The position numbers and the translations under genes are program-made. A DNA stretch of 12,114 nucleotides from Flavobacterium sp. (GTDB taxonomy: Bacteria > Bacteroidota > Bacteroidia > Flavobacteriales > Flavobacteriaceae), in contig JASLGC010000219.1 in the NCBI GenBank assembly GCA_030150335.1, positions 1 to 12,114 on the forward strand, written 5' to 3'. Below, piece by piece: positions 1 through 6,600 of this stretch (position 1 is the stretch's first letter; each line of letters starts with the position of its first letter). The notes under the pieces were generated by a model. It searched no databases. It saw only the letters and a program-made list of their open reading frames with translations, and was not told the DNA's origin.

Positions 1-46
1 CTCAAATTCTCTTAGAGAATCTATATTGTATAAAATACGGTTAATC

Positions 47-120
47 GCCGGTGTAGCTCAGCTGGCTAGAGCAGCTGATTTGTAATCAGCAGGTCGTGGG
101 TTCGAGTCCCTCCACTGGCT
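47..120 (+). tRNA. tRNA-Thr (anticodon TGT)
   Basis: The cloverleaf can be folded by eye. The acceptor stem pairs 47-53 with 113-119, including one G-T wobble. The D-arm begins GCTC at 56-59. The anticodon stem is GCTGA (74-78) with TCAGC (86-90) around a seven-base loop, placing anticodon TGT at 81-83, which reads ACA threonine codons. The T-loop TTCGAGT is present; its stem (GTGGG/CCCTC) has one T-T mismatch. The discriminator base is T120 and CCA is not encoded. A strong terminator follows directly, so this is the last or only gene of its unit; whether other tRNAs precede it lies outside the window. Confidence 0.95.
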
Positions 121-121
121 C

Positions 122-150
122 AAAAGCCTCCCTTTTAGGGAGGCTTTTTT
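122..150 (+). terminator. Rho-independent terminator after tRNA-Thr
   Basis: An 11-bp perfect stem (122-132 with 138-148, core GCCTCCC/GGGAGGC) has loop TTTTA and a run of Ts to 150. It begins two bases after the tRNA discriminator base and should release the tRNA transcript before the downstream synthase gene. Confidence 0.9.
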
Positions 151-284
151 GTTTTTATACTCTTTTTATCTTTCGATTCATTATTCAATGGATTAATTTT
201 TTTAAATTTAGTACTTGTATTAGTGGTAGAACTGTTTATATCAGTTCGTCACTCCTTTCATTATATTGCATAAATACATTAGAT

Positions 285-1763
285 ATGTTTTTTAGAGTAC
301 AAGCTGATTGGTTTATTTATTTCGAAATTGTTTACATTTTGGTAACTATCGCAGTAGCTATTCGAATTGTTTATGATACTGATTCTATTTCTAAAACATT
401 AGCTTATTTACTTCTGATATTCTTTGTTCCTATCTTCGGAATGTTGTTCTACTTCTCTTTTGGTATTAATTACCGCAAGAGGAAGATGTATTCTAAAAAG
501 TTGAAAATTAACGATGATTATAGTGAACGATTATCAAAGCGACTGCGTGAGGTTCATTTAGATTTAGCAGAGAAGCAAAATCCTATTGTAAATAAGAATC
601 GTTCGTTTATTAATATGCTTTCTAACCCTGCTTTAGGTGATGGACCACTATTGATTGGTAACACTGCAGAGATACTTGAAAATGGGGAAGAGTTTTTTCC
701 ACGGTTGTTAGAAGATTTGTGGAAAGCAAAACAAAGTATTCACATTGAATATTACATCTTCGAAAATAATGATATTGGACATCAGATTGAGGAAGTATTG
801 ATTGCAAAGGCTAAGGAGGGTGTAGAGGTACGCTTTATCTACGACGATTTCGGATGTCGTTCAATTCGTAAGAATATTGCTCGTAATCTTAGAGCAAACG
901 GAGTAGAGGCATATCCTTTTAATGAGATTATCTTACTTGCATTTGCAAATCGTCTTAATTATCGAAATCACCGTAAAATAGTGGTGATAGACGGACTTAT
1001 TGGGTACACAGGTGGAATTAATATATCTGACAGATATGACAACCGTAAAAAGGATGTAAATGAGTTCTTTTGGCGAGATACACATCTTCGAATTGAAGGA
1101 CCTGGTGCTTATGGTTTACAATATGTATTTTTAGCAGATTGGAATTTCTGTAGTAAGCAGTCCATTGCCTTTAATGAAAAGTATTTTCCAAAGGTTGCAA
1201 GGCAAAATACGGGAGATGTGCCTGTACAGGTTATTTCTTCTGGTCCCGATTCAGATGTGCCTTCTATCTTATATAGTGTCTTAAAAGCGATACAAACGGC
1301 TCAAAGTGAGATATTGATTACTACTCCGTATTATATTCCTGACGAGTCGTTGCAATTAGCTATTAAAATGGCTGTTTTAAGTGGTAAAAAGGTTAAAATA
1401 ATTCTGCCAGGTATTACAGATTCGTTGATTGTGAAGTTGGCTTCCGAGTCTTATTTTCAAGAGCTTTTGGATTATGGAGTTGAGATTTACTTGTACAAGA
1501 AAGGCTTTATTCACGCCAAAACTTTTGTTACTGATTCAGGGGTGAGTTCTATTGGAACATGTAATTTAGACCACAGAAGTTTTGACTTGAACTTTGAAGT
1601 TAACGTAATTACTTATGATGAAGCCTTTGCTAATAAAATGAGAGAAATGTTTTATAACGATTGTAAGGATTCTATAAAATTAGAACTTAGTTTTTGGAAC
1701 AAACGCTCTAAATGGCATCGTTTGAAAAATAGTTTTATTCGTCTATTCTCTCCTTTGTTATAA
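285..1763 (+). CDS. cls: Cardiolipin synthase, phospholipase D type
   Basis: This 492-residue inner-membrane enzyme probably makes cardiolipin by transphosphatidylation, condensing two phosphatidylglycerols and releasing glycerol. Two N-terminal membrane helices (about residues 10-29 and 38-59) form the PLDc_N region and are followed by the basic stretch YRKRK. Both catalytic HKD motifs are present: HRKIVVID from His229, followed by GGIN, and HAKTFVTD from His410, followed by GTCNLDHRSF. The frame stays open upstream to an ATG at 96, but that ATG lies inside the tRNA, so I start at the ATG at 285; this gives a normal family length and N-terminus. No Shine-Dalgarno is visible. The hydrolase gene begins 20 bases after the stop, suggesting co-transcription. 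The family is well supported; substrate preference is inferred. Confidence 0.92.
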   Translation: MFFRVQADWFIYFEIVYILVTIAVAIRIVYDTDSISKTLAYLLLIFFVPIFGMLFYFSFGINYRKRKMYSKKLKINDDYSERLSKRLREVHLDLAEKQNPIVNKNRSFINMLSNPALGDGPLLIGNTAEILENGEEFFPRLLEDLWKAKQSIHIEYYIFENNDIGHQIEEVLIAKAKEGVEVRFIYDDFGCRSIRKNIARNLRANGVEAYPFNEIILLAFANRLNYRNHRKIVVIDGLIGYTGGINISDRYDNRKKDVNEFFWRDTHLRIEGPGAYGLQYVFLADWNFCSKQSIAFNEKYFPKVARQNTGDVPVQVISSGPDSDVPSILYSVLKAIQTAQSEILITTPYYIPDESLQLAIKMAVLSGKKVKIILPGITDSLIVKLASESYFQELLDYGVEIYLYKKGFIHAKTFVTDSGVSSIGTCNLDHRSFDLNFEVNVITYDEAFANKMREMFYNDCKDSIKLELSFWNKRSKWHRLKNSFIRLFSPLL

Positions 1764-1783
1764 GGATTTTGAATTAATAATTT

Positions 1784-2725
1784 ATGATTTTACATATAGC
1801 ATTTAAAAACTACATAACTCATCAACATACCTTTGATAATGATTATGAAGGTAAGGTGATTGCTACATTGATTGAATCGAAGGGGAATAAAAAAGAGGCG
1901 TATAAGACGGTGTTATATATACATGGTTTTTGTGATTACTTTTTTCAAGAGCACATTATGCATTATTTTAACTCAGTTGGAGTGAATTTTTTTGCTATTG
2001 ATTTGAGAAAATGTGGTCGTTCATTACTTCCTCATCAACATGCAAATTACTGTAGGAGTTTAGATGAGTATTTTCCTGATATAGATTTTGCATTAGATTT
2101 TATTCAAAAGGGAAATAAGGGAACTTCTATCTACTTATTAGGTCATAGTACAGGAGGCTTGTTAGCGACTTACTATACTAAGTTTGGTTTAAATAAAAAT
2201 GCAGTTGCAGGACTTATATTAAACTCACCTTTCTTAGATTTTAATATTCCAATTTTAATCAAGCCATTTGTCAAGTTTCTTGCAAAATACAGGTTTGATA
2301 GTAATCCATTTGGCAGTATAGACGGACTTCCTGAGGTATATGGAGAGTCACTTCATCGCGATTATAAAGGAGAGTGGTCTTATGACACAAAGCTGAAACC
2401 AATTCGTCCTTTTCCTGTTTTTTACGCTTGGATATTAGCTGTACATAAAGCACAAGCACAAGTAAGGAGTACATCAAACCTTGGAGAGGTACCTGTGTTG
2501 TTGATGTATGCTTCAAAATCTGCAAACCCTAAGAAGTGGAGTGAAACGGTATTTGAATCTGATGTTGTCCTAAATGTGAATGACATTAAGAAAATAGGAT
2601 TGCAATTAAGTCAAATTGTGATTGATTCTTGTATTGATAATGGCGTTCACGACCTTTTTCTATCTCGAGAAGAAGTGAGGAAGAAGGCGTTTAGCAAAGT
2701 CAGAGAGTTTCTATTGAAATATTAG
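1784..2725 (+). CDS. Alpha/beta hydrolase, monoacylglycerol lipase-like
   Basis: A 313-residue cytoplasmic serine hydrolase with no signal peptide. YIHGF (His47-Gly48) is the oxyanion-hole turn, GHSTGG carries the nucleophile Ser122, and His289 in GVHDLF is the likely catalytic base. The catalytic acid is less clear: where this fold usually has a G-x-x-D turn there is SKSANPKKW, followed by ESDVVLNV with Asp260 as the best candidate. It resembles the Hydrolase_4 group (lysophospholipase/monoacylglycerol lipase), so an ester of a glycerolipid is a reasonable substrate guess, not a demonstrated one. It starts 20 bases after the cardiolipin synthase gene and probably shares its transcript, supporting a membrane-lipid role. 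The unit ends at the hairpin at 2739-2768. Confidence 0.82.
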   Translation: MILHIAFKNYITHQHTFDNDYEGKVIATLIESKGNKKEAYKTVLYIHGFCDYFFQEHIMHYFNSVGVNFFAIDLRKCGRSLLPHQHANYCRSLDEYFPDIDFALDFIQKGNKGTSIYLLGHSTGGLLATYYTKFGLNKNAVAGLILNSPFLDFNIPILIKPFVKFLAKYRFDSNPFGSIDGLPEVYGESLHRDYKGEWSYDTKLKPIRPFPVFYAWILAVHKAQAQVRSTSNLGEVPVLLMYASKSANPKKWSETVFESDVVLNVNDIKKIGLQLSQIVIDSCIDNGVHDLFLSREEVRKKAFSKVREFLLKY

Positions 2726-2734
2726 CGTTAGGCA

Positions 2735-2768
2735 TAAAAAAAGCTACTATCCGAGAATAGTAGCTTTT
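2735..2768. terminator. Bidirectional terminator between convergent genes
   Basis: A 12-bp perfect stem (2739-2750 with 2757-2768, core AGCTACTAT/ATAGTAGCT) has a six-base loop CCGAGA. On the plus strand it ends in four Ts after the hydrolase gene. On the minus strand the A-run at 2735-2741 becomes a seven-T tail, making a stronger terminator for the outer-membrane receptor gene. Confidence 0.88.
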
Positions 2769-2809
2769 CCAGTAATAATTAAAAAAGAATTGTCTGACGA
2801 ATTGAAAGA

Positions 2810-5206
2810 TTAGAATAATCCTCCTCCACCGCCACTACTTTGTTTTGTGTTAGAATCTCTGTGTTTTCTTTGTAAAGCACGATTCTTAGCACCTCCAAAC
2901 ATATAGTTTACACCAATGTATAATGATCTACTTTCCCATCTAAACTCACCTGTTGCAGGATAAGGGTAGATTGAATTATAACCGTATTTCATTGTGTTGA
3001 AAATATCGTTCACACGAGCGCTGATGCTCATTTTGTTATTTAATAATGAATATCTTACTCCTGCATCTATTTTGTACATTTCTTTAGAATCTGATGTAAT
3101 TCCATCTACACCACCTCTATAGAATCCAAATAAGTTAAAACGCAAGTTTTTAGTTGCTTTAAAGTTACTGTTTAAACGTGCATTAAAAGCATTTGCAGTA
3201 ATAGAACGCATTATCATTTCTGTTTCTATTCCTTGGTCTGTAGTATTGATTTTTGATACTACACCAGTTTGTTTAATACTTGAAAAGTCAATAGCTGGTT
3301 GCATGTCCCACCATGGAGTAACCTTAATATTTGCAGAAACTTCAAATCCATAAGCATCATTTGACTTGTAGTTATCGTAAGTCATTAATAATGCATTAGG
3401 GTTTTCATTTAATGGGTCTTTATAGATTACGTGGTTGATTTCGTCATTAATGTTTCTGTAGTAAACTCCTGCTGTAATGCTACTTTGTTTAGCAAACATT
3501 CTTGTATAGTTTAACTCAATAGAATTAGTAAACTGAGGAGTAAGTTCTGGATTACCTACCATTGACATTAATGGAGTAGAGAACTGTCTGATAGGATTCG
3601 TTTGAGATACACTTGGTCTATCTACACGGCGGCTATAGCTCAAGTTAAACATATCGTTATCTGTCATGTTATATCCTAAGTAAACAGAAGGGTATAAAGT
3701 CACATAATCATCTTTAAAGATTGATTTACCAGCAATTTTAGAATCTACTTTATAGCTCTCTAATCTTGTTCCTAATTGGTAGTTGAATTTACCATAGTTT
3801 TGTCCAAAAGTAACATAAGCAGAGAATATATCTTGATTGTAATCATTGTTTACAGCTTGTTGCCCCCCAAGCGTTGAATGGAAGTTGTTTTCTGCTCTTG
3901 AGATTCTTGCTTCAGCACCAACTTCAAGTTTAGTATGGTCATTTAAAGGGTTAACATAATCAACGTTTACAGTAGTCAAGGTACTCTTATCTAAAGAATA
4001 ATCGTTGTAAGGAATATAACCTGAATTCCCCGTTTTAGTATTATAATCACCATCATTAGTACGTTTGTTATCATTTAAGTTAACTTCAACGTCTAAAGTA
4101 TGTCCTTTTTTCTCAAACAAATGTTTATAAGCTAAGTTGTAAGAACTGTATCTACTTGAACCATCATAATAAGTTTTTTGGAAGATATCATCAAAATCCC
4201 CTTTTGGGTACACTGTAGAAGTATATAAATCTAAATCATTTGAACCATTACTTTGGTTTGTATAAAAAGACAATGTATTGTTGTCATTAATATAGTAGTC
4301 AACACCTACTTTATATAAGTAAGAGTTGTTTTTAGATCTCATGTTAATAGTTGTAGGAGAAGAAATATCGTGACGGAACATATCTCCATCATTTTTATAT
4401 TTACCACTGCTGAAACTACCATTACCAAAGAAGTTTAATTTTCCTTGTCTGTAATTTAAGTTTAATGAGTTTGTTGTTTTAGGTGTTTTTGCAATAGTTA
4501 AACCAGTATCAACAGAACCATTGAATCCGTCTGCTGTATTTTTGTGTAGTACAATGTTTATAATACCAGACATTCCCTCAGGGTTATACTTAGCACTTGG
4601 GTTAGTAATTAACTCAATACTTTTGATAGAAGTAGAAGGAATTTGTTTTAATAATTGGTCAGCTGAGATATTCGTAGGACGACCATCAATAAGAATACGT
4701 ACATTCTGGTTTCCTCTTAAAGAGATTTTACCATCTTGGTCAACATTCACAGAAGGAATATTATTCATAATCTCTGAAGCAGTTGCACCAACAGTAGTTA
4801 AGTCTTTACCAACATTAATAACTTTTCTATCAATTTTTTGTTCAATTGTAGATTGCTCAGCTACGATATTAACTCCTTCTAAAGTTGTTGCTTCAGGTTC
4901 TAAGTTAACATATCCAAAGTTTTGAATAGCTTCAGTAAGTTCGAAAGATTTAGTAAAAGTTTTGTAGCCAATAAATTGTACTTCAATAGTGTATTTCTTC
5001 ATCGGAGCAGAAAGTTCAAACTTTCCATCTTCAGCAGTCATTTGACCAGTTACGATAGCTTCGCCATCTTTTAAAGAAACTGTAGCATAAGGAACTGCTT
5101 CATTAAGCGTTTTATCGAAAACGATACCTGTTATTTTTCCTTTTTGTTGTGCAAATGTAGAGCACACCATGGTTAAAAAAAGGAAAATGCTTAGTTTAAA
5201 TTTCAT
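2810..5206 (-). CDS. TonB-dependent-type outer-membrane beta-barrel receptor
   Basis: A 798-residue outer-membrane protein. Residues 1-19 are a Sec signal peptide ending TFA before QQ. Next comes a carboxypeptidase-D regulatory-like Ig domain (about 22-105, beginning KGKITGIVFD), then a plug domain (about 115-220, with GRPTNISADQLLKQIP and YNPEGMSGIINIVL), then a long aromatic-rich barrel with alternating strands. This is the OMP_b-brl_3 architecture, not a classic SusC: no SusD-like lipoprotein gene lies beside it and I see no clear TonB box. After the last barrel strands there is a basic segment and a glycine-rich end (SSGGGGGLF). The ligand cannot be told from sequence; iron chelates, peptides and glycans are all handled by relatives. 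It is transcribed alone, divergent from the LOG gene. Confidence 0.88.
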   Translation of the reverse strand: MKFKLSIFLFLTMVCSTFAQQKGKITGIVFDKTLNEAVPYATVSLKDGEAIVTGQMTAEDGKFELSAPMKKYTIEVQFIGYKTFTKSFELTEAIQNFGYVNLEPEATTLEGVNIVAEQSTIEQKIDRKVINVGKDLTTVGATASEIMNNIPSVNVDQDGKISLRGNQNVRILIDGRPTNISADQLLKQIPSTSIKSIELITNPSAKYNPEGMSGIINIVLHKNTADGFNGSVDTGLTIAKTPKTTNSLNLNYRQGKLNFFGNGSFSSGKYKNDGDMFRHDISSPTTINMRSKNNSYLYKVGVDYYINDNNTLSFYTNQSNGSNDLDLYTSTVYPKGDFDDIFQKTYYDGSSRYSSYNLAYKHLFEKKGHTLDVEVNLNDNKRTNDGDYNTKTGNSGYIPYNDYSLDKSTLTTVNVDYVNPLNDHTKLEVGAEARISRAENNFHSTLGGQQAVNNDYNQDIFSAYVTFGQNYGKFNYQLGTRLESYKVDSKIAGKSIFKDDYVTLYPSVYLGYNMTDNDMFNLSYSRRVDRPSVSQTNPIRQFSTPLMSMVGNPELTPQFTNSIELNYTRMFAKQSSITAGVYYRNINDEINHVIYKDPLNENPNALLMTYDNYKSNDAYGFEVSANIKVTPWWDMQPAIDFSSIKQTGVVSKINTTDQGIETEMIMRSITANAFNARLNSNFKATKNLRFNLFGFYRGGVDGITSDSKEMYKIDAGVRYSLLNNKMSISARVNDIFNTMKYGYNSIYPYPATGEFRWESRSLYIGVNYMFGGAKNRALQRKHRDSNTKQSSGGGGGLF

Positions 5207-5262
5207 AATTGTTATTGAGTTAAGTTTATTTGTTTTAATTTGGGTTGCTTATATAGTAGTAA

Positions 5263-5270
5263 CACAATTA
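5263..5270 (-). promoter_or_regulatory. Possible -7 promoter element of the receptor gene
   Basis: On the minus strand this reads TAATTGTG, one mismatch from the Bacteroidota -7 consensus TAnnTTTG. It would give a leader of roughly 50 bases before the receptor start at 5206. No clear -33 TTG is seen. It lies just downstream, on the minus strand, of the 36-bp palindrome. Confidence 0.35.
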
Positions 5271-5278
5271 TGATATTT

Positions 5279-5314
5279 GTTACATTGATTTTTTTTAAAA
5301 AAATTAAATGTAAC
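5279..5314. repeat. 36-bp near-perfect palindrome in divergent intergenic region
   Basis: Two 18-base arms meet at 5296/5297 with two mismatches. The outer 8 bases are perfect (GTTACATT at 5279-5286, AATGTAAC at 5307-5314) and the inner part is a T-run facing an A-run. A third related half-site, AATGTAAT, lies at 5323-5330. The position between divergent promoters suggests an operator for a dimeric regulator. A cruciform or a weak bidirectional terminator is the alternative, since the T/A centre alone can arise in AT-rich DNA. Confidence 0.6.
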
Positions 5315-5329
5315 GAAAAACAAATGTAA

Positions 5330-5348
5330 TCAATTGATAATCAATTGA
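5330..5348. repeat. Tandem TCAATTGA palindromes
   Basis: The 8-base palindrome TCAATTGA occurs at 5330-5337 and 5341-5348, separated by TAA, so the centres are 11 bp apart, about one helical turn. They sit 29-47 bases upstream of the LOG start codon, a typical place for regulator binding. The function is inferred from position only. Confidence 0.5.
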
Positions 5349-5376
5349 AATAAAATTATTTATAATCAAAATAAAT

Positions 5377-5955
5377 ATGAGATATACGGTTTTTTGTGGT
5401 TCAAGTTCAGGTTCCAAAGCTTTTTTTAAATCAGAAGCATATCGTTTGGGGCAAACTATGGCTAACCACAAAATTGGATTGGTTTATGGAGGTGCTAAAG
5501 TTGGCTTAATGGGGGCAGTAGCTGATGGTGCTCTTGAACATGGAGGTGAAGTAATAGGTGTATTACCAACCTTTTTAAAAAATGTAGAATTAGAACATAC
5601 GAGATTGACAGAGTTGATTATTGTGGAGTCAATGCATGAACGCAAAGCTAAGATGGATGAATTATCTGATGGAGTTATCGCTATGCCAGGAGGGTATGGT
5701 ACTTTAGAAGAGTTTTTTGAAATGCTTACTTGGGCACAATTGGGCTTACATAAAAAACCAGTAGCCTTACTGAATATAGAAGGTTTTTATAATCCATTAT
5801 TGCAAATGGCAGATACAATGGTGGCAAGTGGATTCTTAAAACAAGAAAACAGAGATATGATTGTGGTGGCGGATGACATTGAAACGCTAATAGAATTGAT
5901 GAAGAATTATCAAGCTCCGAATGTTGTTAAATGGATAGATAAAAAGGTATTATAA
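5377..5955 (+). CDS. LOG-family nucleotide 5'-monophosphate phosphoribohydrolase
   Basis: A 192-residue cytosolic Rossmann-like protein of the LOG family (often mislabelled lysine decarboxylase, TIGR00730 type). Members cleave the N-glycosidic bond of AMP-type nucleotides, including cytokinin riboside monophosphates, to release the base and ribose 5-phosphate. Visible signatures are CGSSSGSK at the N-terminus, GLVYGGAKVGLMG, MHERKAKMDE from Met86 (Arg89 and Lys90 being expected phosphate contacts), and the family hallmark PGGYGTLEE at residues 104-112, with Glu112 the expected catalytic acid. Length is normal and nothing is missing. It stands alone, divergent from the receptor gene and followed by a hairpin. 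In bacteria outside plant associations the natural substrate is usually unknown; nucleotide salvage is my inference. Confidence 0.92.
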   Translation: MRYTVFCGSSSGSKAFFKSEAYRLGQTMANHKIGLVYGGAKVGLMGAVADGALEHGGEVIGVLPTFLKNVELEHTRLTELIIVESMHERKAKMDELSDGVIAMPGGYGTLEEFFEMLTWAQLGLHKKPVALLNIEGFYNPLLQMADTMVASGFLKQENRDMIVVADDIETLIELMKNYQAPNVVKWIDKKVL

Positions 5956-5973
5956 ACTTTTAATTGCGTAGAT

Positions 5974-6003
5974 GCTAATATTCAGTTATACAGAATATTA
6001 AGC
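5974..6003. repeat. Hairpin 18 bases after the LOG gene
   Basis: GCTAATATTC (5974-5983) pairs with GAATATTAAGC (5993-6003) with one bulged base and a nine-base loop. There is no T-run after it, so it is a poor intrinsic terminator. It may stabilise the 3' end of the LOG transcript or be an operator of the next gene. Confidence 0.5.
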
Positions 6004-6022
6004 GTAATGTATTGCTGTGTTG

Positions 6023-6034
6023 TGACTTAAGTCA
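6023..6034. repeat. Perfect 12-base palindrome TGACTTAAGTCA
   Basis: A perfect dyad with no spacer, located 24 bases upstream of the probable -7 element of the lipoprotein gene. Size and position fit a binding site for a small dimeric regulator; which one is unknown. Confidence 0.45.
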
Positions 6035-6052
6035 GTGTATTTACAAGAAATA

Positions 6053-6073
6053 ATTTCTATTTTTGATAGAAAT
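6053..6073. repeat. Inverted repeat overlapping the lipoprotein promoter
   Basis: ATTTCTAT (6053-6060) and ATAGAAAT (6066-6073) form a perfect 8-bp dyad around TTTTG. It contains the -7 element TATTTTTG and the expected transcription start, so a protein bound here would block polymerase. If transcription started further upstream it could instead fold in the leader RNA, ten bases before the start codon. Confidence 0.5.
6058..6065 (+). promoter_or_regulatory. Promoter -7 element of the MoaF-like lipoprotein gene
   Basis: TATTTTTG matches the Bacteroidota -7 consensus TAnnTTTG exactly and lies 18 bases before the ATG at 6084, implying a very short leader. No -33 TTG is found at the usual distance. 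Confidence 0.5.
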
Positions 6074-6083
6074 CTATAAAAGT

Positions 6084-6506
6084 ATGAGAAATATAATAAT
6101 CATTTCTTTATTTGCTTGTTTTCTAATGATGGTTAGTTGCAAAGACACCCAGACCACGCCAGTAGATAAAGAACAGAATCTTTCCAACGATTATGAATTG
6201 ATTGGCAAGAAAGGAGAAATAACCTATCCCGATATGAAAGCTTCTCTTGATTTCAAGAGTGAGACAGAATTACATTGGACTTCAGAAGCTAAAGATGGAA
6301 CTATAAGTCATGGCGATGAAAAGCTAAGCTATAAACGACTATCAGATGAGTTGCACTTTTTGAATTGGATAGAGGAAGGTGGGTTTACTGTAAGCCAGGT
6401 AATCAATACCAAACAAGGAACAGTTAAAGCTTTTTGGTCTTTTACCAATGATGCAGGTAAGCGTGAAAGTACGTTTGTTGACGGTACATTTAAGTACGTG
6501 AAGTAA
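6084..6506 (+). CDS. MoaF-like (calycin-type) lipoprotein
   Basis: A 140-residue predicted lipoprotein. The start is chosen at ATG 6084; an in-frame TTG at 6063 would overlap the promoter element and spoil the signal peptide. Residues 1-18 are hydrophobic, ending MMVSC, with the lipidated cysteine at 19. CKD follows, which only partly resembles the acidic surface-export signals described in Bacteroidota lipoproteins. After a polar linker, the mature part (from about residue 37) resembles the MoaF domain, a small lipocalin-like beta barrel: GKKGEITYPDMKASLDF, then GFTVSQVINTKQGTVKAFWSF and a final VDGTFKYVK. Related cytosolic proteins carry no lipid anchor. No ligand or enzymatic role can be assigned; family membership is by motif resemblance only. 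It is a single-gene unit with its own promoter and terminator. Confidence 0.75.
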   Translation: MRNIIIISLFACFLMMVSCKDTQTTPVDKEQNLSNDYELIGKKGEITYPDMKASLDFKSETELHWTSEAKDGTISHGDEKLSYKRLSDELHFLNWIEEGGFTVSQVINTKQGTVKAFWSFTNDAGKRESTFVDGTFKYVK

Positions 6507-6541
6507 TAGAAAAGTATTTTTAAATATATATTAGCATATAT

Positions 6542-6567
6542 AAATCCCGTTTTAAGCGGGATTTTTG
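6542..6567 (+). terminator. Rho-independent terminator after the MoaF-like gene
   Basis: Stem AAATCCCG (6542-6549) with CGGGATTT (6557-6564), seven-base loop, followed by more Ts to 6566. It separates the lipoprotein gene from the NYN-domain gene. Confidence 0.85.
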
Positions 6568-6600
6568 TATTTTAGGGACTTTGTAATAAGAAAGAACTAA

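Noticed and set aside
6..20. Short perfect dyad ATTCTCT-T-AGAGAAT before the tRNA
   Set aside because: The one-base spacer cannot form an RNA hairpin loop, and with nothing visible upstream in the window a regulatory role cannot be supported.
96..284. N-terminal extension of the cardiolipin synthase frame
   Set aside because: It overlaps the tRNA and its terminator, and its translation does not resemble the family; the ATG at 285 gives the normal N-terminus.
4521..4925. 134-codon open frame on the plus strand
   Set aside because: It is antisense to the conserved plug domain of the receptor and has no recognisable domain or promoter.
2810..5206. SusC-type receptor of a polysaccharide utilisation locus
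   Set aside because: There is no SusD-like gene, glycosidase or sigma/anti-sigma pair nearby, and the plug and barrel fit the smaller OMP_b-brl_3 type.
6063..6083. TTG start for the MoaF-like lipoprotein
   Set aside because: It overlaps the probable promoter element and adds polar residues before the signal peptide; the ATG at 6084 is better.
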